Of a stretch of 64,000 nt of DNA, positions 32,646-42,654 are shown piece by piece. This stretch comes from Plasmodium brasilianum (Eukaryota > Apicomplexa > Aconoidasida > Haemosporida > Plasmodiidae), in assembly GCF_023973825.1 (NCBI RefSeq), contig NC_090120.1, positions 1,203,001-1,267,000 on the forward strand, given 5' to 3'. The position numbers and the translations under genes were made by a program. Each line of letters begins with the position of its first letter. Within the stretch, counting starts at the first letter, position 1. Below the pieces are notes generated by a model. It ran no database searches. It was not told the DNA's origin and saw only the letters and a program-made list of their open reading frames with translations.

Positions 32646-34520
32646 ATGAATTTTATAAATAGAGAATTCTGGACACCTGGGAAGGGAAGAGAGCTTGCGG
32701 AAAAGTATGAAAAGAGCATAATCATGATTTCGTTGATATACATACCCGCAATCTTAATATTCCAAAATTATATGAAAAAAAGAAATGCAATTGAAGTGAA
32801 ATTTATAAAGATAATATGGAATTTAACCTTATCTTTCTTATCATTTATTGGAGCGTTATTGATAGCTATACATGATAAAGAAGTTTTAAAAAATTTGATT
32901 GTAGAAGAATATGAATACAGCCCAGAAACAAGAGCAGTAATAGCAATATTTACTCTTACAAAAATTGTAGAATATGGGGATACAATATTTTTAGTTTTGA
33001 AAAAAAAAAAATTAACATTTTTACATTTCTATCATCATTTAAGTGTTGTTATATATTGTTTATATTCTCAAAAAGAACTGGTGTCTCATGCTCATTATTT
33101 TGTTTTTCTAAATCTGATCGTTCATAGTATTATGTATTTTTATTTTGGCTTTATATATATTATACCGAGACAAATTTATAAGATACGAAAATTTATTACA
33201 TATTTACAAATATGTCAAATGCTTATGGGAATATTTATATCTTATTATGCTATGAAAAATGTGGAAAATAAGGTATATCTTACTAATGCCATTGCAAGTT
33301 TTGCTTTATATATTACATATGCAATTTTATTTTTAAATTTTTATTTTACTAATTATTATAGTAATATTAAAAGTAATGTAGCTACTTATCTTATAAGTAT
33401 ACATATAATGGGTGTTATAGGATTTATAATGATATGTAAGAGTAATGATATGTTAAGGTTATTTATAGAAGTTATTATAGGATGCATATTCACATTAACA
33501 TTGTTAAATTTTTCATTTTATTTTAATAAGCATTATTATAAAGTGATAAGAAATAAAATATCTGAAAACAATTTTTATGAACAAAGAGATCTTTTTAACA
33601 AATACAAAAAAAAATATTATTCAAATATGGCTGTTTTAAAAAAAAAAATTACAATTAATATGATAAAGACATGTTTATTATGTTTTAACGGATTGGCAAC
33701 ATATGCACATGATCATATATTTCTTTTTGTGAATTTTTATTCTGAAAAAATTAAAAAAGTGACAAATGATTCGAAAATGGACAACCCAGAAAAACCAAAT
33801 GAACAAATTATTATAAATCGTCATGGAAACACACAACAGAATCGACTGAACTCATCCTACGTAGCAACAGAGCAGGCTAATAGTAACATAAATAATATGG
33901 GCAATAAAGGAAGCGATGATAATGCCAATTCTGACACTAATAAGCATTTCAGTAATGATGCCAGTAGTAATGGCAATAGTTGTGGCAGTAATGTTTATAA
34001 TCGCGGCTGTAATAACGTTAACTTGCGTAAAATCATATATAATAGCAAAAATAATAATATAAAAAATGATATAAAAAATGATATAAAAAATGATAGAAAA
34101 AATGATAGAAAAAATGATATTATTAATAGCAGTAACTACAGTAATAGCAGCGGTGGTAAGCAAAAAAGCGGCATTCATAAATTATTTATGCTGATAAAAG
34201 ATCTGTACAGTTCATCTATAATTTCTTATATCATATGTAAATCGCCCATCGAAAATATTTCCTTAAATATGGAAAAGACTATAACACATCCATCTGAGCG
34301 TTCAACAATATATGCAAATAACAGCTTTTTTCATATAATAAAACAAACCATTCAAAATTATTTATTATACATTCTCTGTTTAATACTACCAATATACTAT
34401 GGACTAAAAGTTTACAACGATGCTGTGCTAGGCTTGTGTGTACACGGAGCATTAAGGTGGCTCATCGAAATATACTCAACCAAAATATTTAACAAAACCA
34501 GCAAGTGCAATTCGTATTAA
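32646..34520 (+). CDS. ELO: ELO-family fatty-acid elongase
   Basis: Single exon, 624 residues. Residues 25-330 carry the ELO membrane domain: TLTKIVEYGDTIFLVLKKKK (104-123), the histidine box HFYHH (127-131, the catalytic HxxHH), NLIVHSIMYFYFGF, and TYLQICQM, with about seven helices. Role by family: the 3-ketoacyl-CoA synthase condensing step of ER fatty-acid elongation, using malonyl-CoA. It is about twice the usual length (270-350). A hydrophilic, Asn/Lys-rich stretch (about 375-520, with NDIKNDRK repeats) separates the enzyme from a conserved-looking C-terminal membrane segment (about 570-615). Whether that tail belongs to the enzyme fold is unclear. Corresponds to PFI0980w by synteny (memory). 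Confidence 0.92.
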   Translation: MNFINREFWTPGKGRELAEKYEKSIIMISLIYIPAILIFQNYMKKRNAIEVKFIKIIWNLTLSFLSFIGALLIAIHDKEVLKNLIVEEYEYSPETRAVIAIFTLTKIVEYGDTIFLVLKKKKLTFLHFYHHLSVVIYCLYSQKELVSHAHYFVFLNLIVHSIMYFYFGFIYIIPRQIYKIRKFITYLQICQMLMGIFISYYAMKNVENKVYLTNAIASFALYITYAILFLNFYFTNYYSNIKSNVATYLISIHIMGVIGFIMICKSNDMLRLFIEVIIGCIFTLTLLNFSFYFNKHYYKVIRNKISENNFYEQRDLFNKYKKKYYSNMAVLKKKITINMIKTCLLCFNGLATYAHDHIFLFVNFYSEKIKKVTNDSKMDNPEKPNEQIIINRHGNTQQNRLNSSYVATEQANSNINNMGNKGSDDNANSDTNKHFSNDASSNGNSCGSNVYNRGCNNVNLRKIIYNSKNNNIKNDIKNDIKNDRKNDRKNDIINSSNYSNSSGGKQKSGIHKLFMLIKDLYSSSIISYIICKSPIENISLNMEKTITHPSERSTIYANNSFFHIIKQTIQNYLLYILCLILPIYYGLKVYNDAVLGLCVHGALRWLIEIYSTKIFNKTSKCNSY

Positions 34521-35257
34521 CTGCGCACGTAAGATATTCATGGAATCCTTTGCTATAGTTTATCCCGCTCTCTTCTGTTTCAGATGACAAAAGCGAGGAA
34601 CGCATTTTCCGGAAAAAGAAAAATGAAGAAAGCGAGGAACAGGTAACAGGAGCCAGGGCGAATGGAGCAAGAGAGAACGAAGGAAAATAAGGTAGACATT
34701 ATAGGAACACATAGCAAAGCAGAAAAAATAGAGTATCTTTTATTTTGGGGCTCCATGCACATTTTGCTGCATCTTCTATTTTTCCACTGTTTTTAAGTGG
34801 GAAGTATATATAAGAGCAAAATTAAACAGCAGAGTGAGTTCCTGATACTGCATATGCTATTCACAAGAGCATACATGCATATATATTTACATACATTGGT
34901 ATGTCGTTTATTGTGTACGAATTATACGAACCCGCTCCATCTTTTTGATGACCTTACCACTGATACAAGAAGTGTGTTCACTTGTGTAATTCTTTACATC
35001 CCATGTGTATTTAAACCGCAATTTCATTTGTTTACATTTACACCAATATATGAATATATTCTTGTTAATAACTTGTTCATAAAGTTAAAAACAAAAATAG
35101 GCATACAATTTTATCAACCATGAAAAAAAAAAAAAAAAAATTGCACCTTTTTAGCTAGTTCGTATATATACTTTTACACACACGTGGCATACCATTCCCA
35201 TCCTGATAACAGGGCGCATGATATATTTAATTTTTTCACATCATCTTATTGCTTGTT

Positions 35258-35291
<34 letters not shown>

Positions 35292-36010
35292 CCACGCCAA
35301 TTTTTTCTGCTTTTTTTATTGAAGAACTTATTTAAACTTATAAATTTTTTAATATTCATTGTTAAAAATATAAGTAGTTTAGCAGATACAATCCCTTGCA
35401 AAGACTGCTCAATAAGAGGAACGTTGTCATTTTGTCGTTTATCTTTTTAGCCGTTTTGTAATTTTTTTTTTTTTTCAACTAAACAATTGTTAATATAAAA
35501 CGAGAAATACCGATTGTGTTGCTTAAGAGTTAATTCAAAAACTCTTCAGGCAAAGCGTGCGCAAACAAAGGAAAAAGAAAAATACAAAATAAAGTATAAA
35601 ATAAAATAAGTATAAAATAAAATAAGTATAAAATAAAATAAGTGTAAAATAAAATAAGTATAAAATAAAAGAAGTATAAAATAAAATAAGTATAAAATAA
35701 AATAAGTATAAAATAAAAGAAGTATAAAATAAAAGAAGTATAAAATAAAAGAAGTATAAAATAAAAGAAGTATAAAATAAAAGAAGTATAAAATAAAAGA
35801 AGTATAAAATAAAAGAAGTATAAAATAAAACTAAAATAAAACTAAATTAAGACTAAGATAAATTGAAAATAAAATAGAATAAAATAACAGGAAAAACTTG
35901 AAAAATAAAGCAGTATGGAAAAAATTTAATGAAGCACAAATTAAAAGAAGAGAAAATAAAAAAATAAAAAAAAAGAGGAATCCTTACATAACTCTAATTG
36001 GTCATCGTCC
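34521..36010. other. Convergent intergenic region with 16-bp array
   Basis: This lies between the ends of the ELO (+) and HscB (-) genes. It contains a spliced-looking open stretch at 34583-34690, (TA)n at 35259-35284, poly-T at 35462-35475, and a long 16-bp minisatellite. No convincing gene. Confidence 0.55.
35588..35830. repeat. Tandem repeat, 16-bp unit (ataagtataaaataaa)
   Basis: About 15 copies with one site changing from t to g (aataagt / aaaagaagt). It lies just past the 3' end of the HscB gene. Confidence 0.92.
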
Positions 36011-38505
36011 TCACAAATTTTTTAATCGCTCTAAAATTTTATTTATAAATTTTAACTTTTTTAAAGTATTTACTATATTTTCAAAATCCTGTGAGAAAAA
36101 GGAAAAGTGGTGGTACAAACAATATAACTAACAGCTTAGTTAACAGAGTAAACGTATACAAATGTACAAATGATGGAGAACATGTTTTTAAAAAAGCATA
36201 TATTTTAGTCGTCTAAAAAATTAACAAGAGGATGACAGCAAAATTAGGGAAAAATAATGACAAAATAGGGGGAAAATAATGACAAAATAGGGGAAAAATA
36301 GCAGAAAAATAGGGGAAAAATAGGGGAAAAATAGCAGAAAAATAGGGGAAAAATAGCAGAAAAATAGGGGAAAAATAGCAGAAAAATAGGGGAAAAATAG
36401 CAGAAAAATAGGGGAAAAATAGCAGAAAAATAGGGGAAAAATAGCAGAAAAATAGCAGAAAAATAGGGGAAAAATAGCAGAAAAATAGCTGCCAATTAAT
36501 TTAATATAAAATTCCATGTCCACCTATATGCGCAAAATTGATGACTCCTATGACTTACCTTTTCTTCGAAATGTAATTTTATCCTTTTAACGTGATCCTC
36601 GTACTTGTCTTTATATTCCCTACGGCAATTTTTAAAATATCAATTTGAAATGGGTAAAATTAGTAGAAATGGAATGAATAAATATTATATTTCCTATTTT
36701 GTTATTACCTTGTCAATAATAAAAGGTCCATTTCAGGCTTATTTATTTGTTCATTAATCTTATAAGAAATAGAAAAAAAATATGGATGAACAAGCAAGGT
36801 TTTACATGAACATGTATATAAGTGCAAAACTGACTGCTCTTACATCAAAAGAACATAAGTGCATGAAATTTTTAAAAATTATTATACCTTTATAATTTCA
36901 GACAAAAATTCTTCATCCTCTAGATTCTCATCTTCAGGTATCTTTAAAAAAAGAAAAAATAATAATCATATGTATATTTATATTTAATTTGTTAAAAGGG
37001 CAAAATATTCAACCAAAAAAGAAAAAGACAATGCAAAGTCCAAACTGTAAATACATAAATGAAATGTATAATATATCCTTGAACATGTTTACCTTGTAGT
37101 TATATTGAATGTTTATCATGTAGGAAGCCCGATCTATATCATTCAGTAGAATTCCATATGCGTTGTTTAAATAACTTGAGACTTCATTTATTCTTTCTAA
37201 CTGTAATTATAATGTAATAACGAACTTATTTTTTATTTTCATATGCATTTTTTTTGTAATATTATTGCTTGAATTAGGAATAATTAAATTATTCGATGCA
37301 TTATACAAAAAAACTCTTATTCATGAGGGTTCTCATGGTAGAAGTGTTTACGCTGATGAAAGAGTTTGTGTATATGAGTGTACTCGTTTAAGTATAAGTA
37401 TATATGTATATATGTATGCATGTGGTGAGGGAGCATGCGCCATGTATATGTGCTATCAGTAACAAATTGCGTTTACTTCGGAATTCTGTGCATTCTTATC
37501 CGGGTGGTAAATTTTTTGTATATCATTAAATTTTTTCTTTAAATAATTTTTGTCTAAGTCATAGCTAACTTTTCTGCTTATGAACAAAAAAAAAAAAAAA
37601 AAAAAAAAGAGATATAAGTAAGATGACTACACATAAATTGCAGCTAATAAGTAATGTTTGACCTAATCATCATTTTGTGTATTTTATCACGTATTGAATA
37701 TTGTGGCTTAATGGTAAATATATTGTTTAATTTGTTACCATATGCTTATTTATTTATTTTTATTTATTAATTTTTATTTATTAATTTTTATTTATTAATT
37801 TTTATTTTTTTATTAATTTTTATTTATTAATTTTTATTTTATTTGTTTTTAAATTTTCATACAAGCCGAAAAGCTCAAAAAAGTTAAAAATTTTAAAGAC
37901 ATCGACATTGATTAGCGCCTTACAACTCTAAAAGGGTAGGATGTTAATCGAAAAAAAAAAAAAAAAATATAACAACGATGTTGGAAATGACACGTTTTTA
38001 TGTATACATAAGGATATATACATATATACATGTACATATACATAAGTCTCGTATCTTTGTAACGTTATAAATCCTCTCTTTTCACAATATTCTAATGCGT
38101 TATACTGAAAAAATTACAACATACTTGACAGCTGAACGGAACATTGTCAACATTTATATCCCTGTGACATTTGTAGCATTTTACTTGTTTAATATTTTTC
38201 CTTTTATTAAAATCTAACATATCATATTTATTATTATCTGTTATTAAAAGAAAAGAAAATGGTATACATATAACAATTCTCTAAATTTTTTGAAATAAAT
38301 TTTAGATCATTTGACATATGTGTACTTCATCATTAATGGGATGCATGTAATGTATAAAAACATTTTCCTTTCTTTATTACACACATTTATTATTTCCATT
38401 TATGAACAGCCGTTTAGTTAATTTGTTGGAATAAGGTTTACACGATATTGTATTATTGACAGCATTGTGCTTCCACAATAAAGATATATATTTGATTTTG
38501 TTCAT
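36011..38505 (-). CDS. HSCB: HscB/Jac1-type J-protein co-chaperone, 9 exons
   Basis: My model: complement(join(36011..36088, 36559..36619, 36709..36758, 36888..36941, 37093..37200, 37477..37573, 37863..37927, 38125..38237, 38385..38505)), 747 bases, 248 residues; every border is GT/AG and phases match. Residues 1-40 are basic and Asn/Ser-rich with almost no acidic residues, like a mitochondrial presequence. A zinc finger follows, CYKC (61-64) and CQSC (77-80), as in human HSCB. The J domain opens FFELFGL and has HPDKN (123-127), then LNNAYGILLND. The C-terminal helical domain starts IPEDENLEDEEFL and ends with the short exon NIVNTLKKLKF. Role by family: delivers the ISCU scaffold to mitochondrial HSP70 for Fe-S cluster transfer. 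It is recalled as a DnaJ gene (PFI0985c). The exact start is inferred. Confidence 0.85.
36244..36488. repeat. Tandem repeat, 22-bp unit, in the last HscB intron
   Basis: Units of atagcagaaaaataggggaaaa and variants, about ten copies, all within the 470-base final intron (36089-36558). Confidence 0.9.
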
Positions 38506-39750
38506 TGAGTTTATTATTGTCACATAGTATGTTTTTATATTATATTTTACTCTTTTATAAGGTAATAGTGTATATCTACACTTTACCGTTGAAATAATCT
38601 TTTGAAATTCGTATGAAAAAACAAGTAACTGCAAAAATTAGGATCAAGTTATAAAACAAACAAAAAAAAAAAAAATAAATAAATGCAAAAAGTAACAAAA
38701 AAAATAATTAAAAAGGATGAAAGCAATATAACATGTACAGTTGTTCTTCAGTTTGTAAATGTATTTTTACGCAATTTAATATTGTTTAATTTTATTTAGT
38801 TTTATTCGATTTTATTTAATTATGTTTGATTTTATTTAATTATGTTTGATTTTATTTAATTATGTTTGATTTTATTTAATTATGTTTGATTTTATTTAGT
38901 TTTATTCGATTTTATTTAATTATGTTTGATTTTATTTAGTTTTATTCGATTTTATTTAATTATGTTTGATTTTATTTAATTATGTTTGATTTTATTTAAT
39001 TAGGTTTGATTTTATTTAATTATGTTTGATTTTATTTAATTATGTTTGATTTTATTTAATTATGTTTGATTTTATTTAATTATGTTTGATTTTTTTTAGT
39101 TTTATTCGATTTTATTTGTTTTTATATATTTTACTTTTTTTTTTTTTTTTTTTTGGGCGAAACGTGTTTAAGCCCTATATACAAAAACATTTTTAAAAAT
39201 CCCTACCTGCACATAATGCTAAATGGAAACAACGTCGTAGGGGCACACAAACCATAATATGTAAATACAAATATGTATATACATATGTGTTTATGTGTAC
39301 TCATAACGCGGAAGAATATATGGCACATGTACATTAACTCTTGGAATGTACTTCCACTTTTGAACAGACTTTCATTCTTGCTCTGCATTTTTTTACAAAA
39401 CAGGAGGACTTCATTTATTTTTACACTTACATAGGAACATATATATTTACATATATATATATAAACATATGTGTATAATGCATAATGTGTAACCCTCATA
39501 TGTGTGAGTTTTTTTATTAGTCGAACATGTACAAGTCAGGAAATTTTTTTTTTTTTTTTTTGTTAATTGTCAAAATGGTATTATTTCTTTTCCATAATGT
39601 TTTATATGCCTCTCATTTTGGTATTTCATTAATATGTGATTACAGGTACGTAGTACGTACGTAAGCATAGTATAACCATAGACACAGTATACACGCATGG
39701 TATGTACGTACACACAACATGTGTGCGCGCACGAGTACATGCGTTTTTGT
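38506..39750. other. Intergenic region with 20-bp array
   Basis: This lies between the HscB start and the end of the CS-domain gene (both minus strand). An open stretch upstream of the HscB start (38506-38630) begins right after a TTTTTGCAG acceptor, so a further 5' exon cannot be excluded. A 20-bp array and poly-T (39137-39153, 39543-39560) follow. No other gene seen. Confidence 0.5.
38785..39115. repeat. Tandem repeat, 20-bp unit (tttgattttatttaattatg)
   Basis: About 16 copies, with a second variant form (tttagttttattcgatttta) interspersed in a non-random way. Confidence 0.93.
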
Positions 39751-42654
39751 TCAACTTCTACTGTTTCTTTCATACTCCCTGTACTTTTGCACTTGCTGTT
39801 CCTTAAAATTTTGCACAAATTTTTTATCCCATTTTGTTTCTTTCATCTTCCAGAATAAGGGTTTTTTGGATTTCATCAATTCAACAATGGATTTATCATA
39901 TTCGTCTAGCATTTCTCGTATGAACCAGTCAGGTAAAATTCTTTCAATATCAAAATTTAATTGAAAAATAGCTTCTGGGATATGGGGAAAATTTGGAAAA
40001 TGGTTAGCTGTTAATTTTTTTTCTTGAACACTTTTAAACAATGTTTTAATTATATCTTTAAAAAATATCCAATCAGCTTTTGGCATGGATGCAAGCATAG
40101 TTGTTAAAATAGTTTTTCTTACATTTGGTTGTTCATGACAAATTATTGTAGTAATGTTAATAACATCCTGCCATATATCTTTTTCTAAAATAGAATATAT
40201 TCCTTTTTGTATAATCATCAAAATTATTAACCAGTCAGAAGGATGTTCCCTAAAATCCCTATTTTGAGCTTTTATATTTTTTTTTTCAATTTGTATAGCG
40301 TGTTTAATATATCCAAGAAATGCATAGTCTAATAAAGGTTTCATTGATTCAATAAAATCATTTAACCCTTTCTCATCATGTACAGCCTTTTCACATATAA
40401 GTTGAATCTTTTTCAAATGTTCTTTTTCTTCATGTTCCATTAAAATTTTTATATCATCATATAAACTCATAACAAACGAATTAACTATTTGTAGAATTCT
40501 TTTCTCTTCACTATTCTTTGGTGGGTTTTCTTGTAGTCTAATTTTCATTAAACATATATATTCATCACTTAGTAAAACATCCCGATAATTATTACAAACA
40601 GTTGGAATCATATCATCCTCTAAATATTGTAATTCTTCAATTAATGTGTTTAACCTCATTTCGTTTATTTTCCATTTTCCTCTCATTTGGTTTTTCTCCT
40701 CTTCACTGCTCTTCATGTAAATTTCGTAAAGTGTTAATTTCGGTTTATCGCTATGGTCGAGCAACTCCTTCTCCAAGCAATTAAAAAAGCGCCTGTTAAT
40801 GTTGTTATCTGTGCCGCTATCACTGATATTACCGCCATAGCTGCTAACACTGCTATCACTAATGCCGCTCGAGCAGGGACTTAAATCTATAAAGGTGCCT
40901 TTTCCCTCCCGTCCTTCATTAGACGTACTGTCCGTTACATCTACATTGTTTTCATCATTTTTATTTGCTGAATTTTTCAAAATGTTACTATCAGATATAT
41001 GCCCAGTACCTCCCTGTTCCTTCCGCACATACGCATTTGAATATTCATCTATATTATACAAACTTATTTTATCGGTTAAGTTTTCTATTTCAGTGAATCT
41101 ATAAAATTTTTCTCTATTTTTCTGTTCATCTGATTTGATAGCCGCCTTTTTCCATACCATCTTTGATTCCTCTTCGGTTAAATCAAAGGATGTTTTCATA
41201 AAATTAATATAATCTTCTAACTTCAAAGTTAGTTTTTGTTCTTGAGATAATTCTAAATTTGCTTTTAACTGTAAAACGGAATTTCTTCTAAATTCTACTT
41301 TTTTTTCTTCTGACCAATCTTTCATAAATTCAGGTTCTTTCGATTTATCATCACATGTTAATTTTACTTTTGAGTTTATTCTTAATTCTTTAACTATTAA
41401 ATGTTCTTCTGGGGAATCTTTTTGTATTTCTTTTATTCTGCTATCATACGTTTCTCCACTACTATTTGAATTTTCTTCTGAATTTCCTGAACTATTTATA
41501 TTTTCTGTTTTATTTTTTCTTTTTTGCTCCTCTTCCTCACCTGAGTTCTTTACATTATCATTATGTATAGAGATATGTTTTGGGGTACCACCTTCTTCTG
41601 TAATGTAACTATAATTACTTTGAGGTGAGTGCGTATGCATCATCTTTTCCACATTTTTAGAAGTAGGATTTAAATAGAAAATTCCTTTTAAATCATGTTG
41701 TAGCTTTTTTATAATTCTTTGTTCGCAATCTTTTACAAGATAACTAACCATATTTCCATGTAGTCCTTTAATACCACTAGCAACTTTACCTCTATGTATA
41801 TTTAACACTATTCCATTTTGAAATGAACTTAACTTTAGAACTAGACTATCTTCAGCTTCCCATTTTAAATCATATCCTGATATGAGAATTTCTATCCCAT
41901 AGTTATTGTTCATAACTATTGTTTTTAATTTCATTACTGGTATACCAAATTCATTTTGGTTATATGACTTTTTATTCGCCCAATTGAGCAAAAAGGTGTT
42001 TACATCATCATATTTTGCATTTTCGAAATATTCTGTATGTAATAGTTCATTTTCCTCTACACTTTTTTGTGATATAGAATTCTTGTCATCATGTGTTGAT
42101 GATGCATTATCATATGATATATGTAAAATATTTTCTTTTTCTACTACACCTACCCATTCACTCATCCCTCTATGTTTCTTTTTTAAAACTATACTTAATA
42201 TACAATAATCTTCATGTTTTTCTAAAAACCATGTAGATAGATTTGTATCGACAAACCCTTTTAATTTCCCTTCTATTAAGCATTGTGGTTTATCTTTCAA
42301 TTTTGCATATATATAATCATTCTTTAAACTATACTGAATATCACCTGGACTTGCATCTGGTGATAATCTTATTTTCACCTCTATATTATCATCTGATTCA
42401 ACCCATTCGTAAGAGCACGTTGTTCCGCTTCCCCTAAATATGCGAAAGTAATCATTCCCACTTTTTTTCCACTTCTTTTTTAAATGGAAAAAGTTATTTA
42501 TAAAATACCTTGAATAGGACAATTTTTTTGCCTTCTCCCTTTTACTATTACTTACTATGAGCTTATTTTTTATCTTAACTGAGCATCCATACTCAAGGTG
42601 AAATATTACCATAATAATTAGCATAAGCATTTGCCATAAACCCCATTTTGTCAT
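39751..42654 (-). CDS. CS (p23/NudC-like) domain protein with signal peptide
   Basis: Single exon, 967 residues, starting at ATG with a hydrophobic segment (WQMLMLIIMVIFHLEYG, about 7-23), so it enters the secretory route or an organelle. Residues about 80-165 form a CS domain: YEWVESDDNIEVKIRL, IQYSLKNDYIYAKLK, LKGFVDTNLSTWFLEKHED, LSIVLKKK. This is the NudC-like pattern with the Trp of the STWFLE strand. A second beta-rich stretch (about 235-310, GIEILISGYDLKWEAEDSL) could be another divergent CS-like fold. A Ser/Asn/Glu-rich linker follows, then a conserved-looking helical region (about 640-960). CS domains usually bind HSP90 or act as chaperones in the cytosol, so a leader here suggests an apicoplast or ER chaperone partner; this is inference. 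Confidence 0.8.
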   Translation of the reverse strand: MTKWGLWQMLMLIIMVIFHLEYGCSVKIKNKLIVSNSKREKAKKLSYSRYFINNFFHLKKKWKKSGNDYFRIFRGSGTTCSYEWVESDDNIEVKIRLSPDASPGDIQYSLKNDYIYAKLKDKPQCLIEGKLKGFVDTNLSTWFLEKHEDYCILSIVLKKKHRGMSEWVGVVEKENILHISYDNASSTHDDKNSISQKSVEENELLHTEYFENAKYDDVNTFLLNWANKKSYNQNEFGIPVMKLKTIVMNNNYGIEILISGYDLKWEAEDSLVLKLSSFQNGIVLNIHRGKVASGIKGLHGNMVSYLVKDCEQRIIKKLQHDLKGIFYLNPTSKNVEKMMHTHSPQSNYSYITEEGGTPKHISIHNDNVKNSGEEEEQKRKNKTENINSSGNSEENSNSSGETYDSRIKEIQKDSPEEHLIVKELRINSKVKLTCDDKSKEPEFMKDWSEEKKVEFRRNSVLQLKANLELSQEQKLTLKLEDYINFMKTSFDLTEEESKMVWKKAAIKSDEQKNREKFYRFTEIENLTDKISLYNIDEYSNAYVRKEQGGTGHISDSNILKNSANKNDENNVDVTDSTSNEGREGKGTFIDLSPCSSGISDSSVSSYGGNISDSGTDNNINRRFFNCLEKELLDHSDKPKLTLYEIYMKSSEEEKNQMRGKWKINEMRLNTLIEELQYLEDDMIPTVCNNYRDVLLSDEYICLMKIRLQENPPKNSEEKRILQIVNSFVMSLYDDIKILMEHEEKEHLKKIQLICEKAVHDEKGLNDFIESMKPLLDYAFLGYIKHAIQIEKKNIKAQNRDFREHPSDWLIILMIIQKGIYSILEKDIWQDVINITTIICHEQPNVRKTILTTMLASMPKADWIFFKDIIKTLFKSVQEKKLTANHFPNFPHIPEAIFQLNFDIERILPDWFIREMLDEYDKSIVELMKSKKPLFWKMKETKWDKKFVQNFKEQQVQKYREYERNSRS

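Noticed and set aside
37265..37462. 65-residue plus-strand frame
   Set aside because: It lies inside an HscB intron on the opposite strand and ends in gtatatatgtat repeats; no family match.
38042..38104. Extra HscB exon (open, phase 0, 21 codons)
   Set aside because: Using it would need a 20-base intron and would break the CxxC pair typical of the family.
39203..39499. 98-residue minus-strand frame ending at a GT donor, as HscB exon 1
   Set aside because: Its phase does not match the next acceptor and its middle is tacatatgtat-type repeat; the internal Met at 38505 gives a good presequence.
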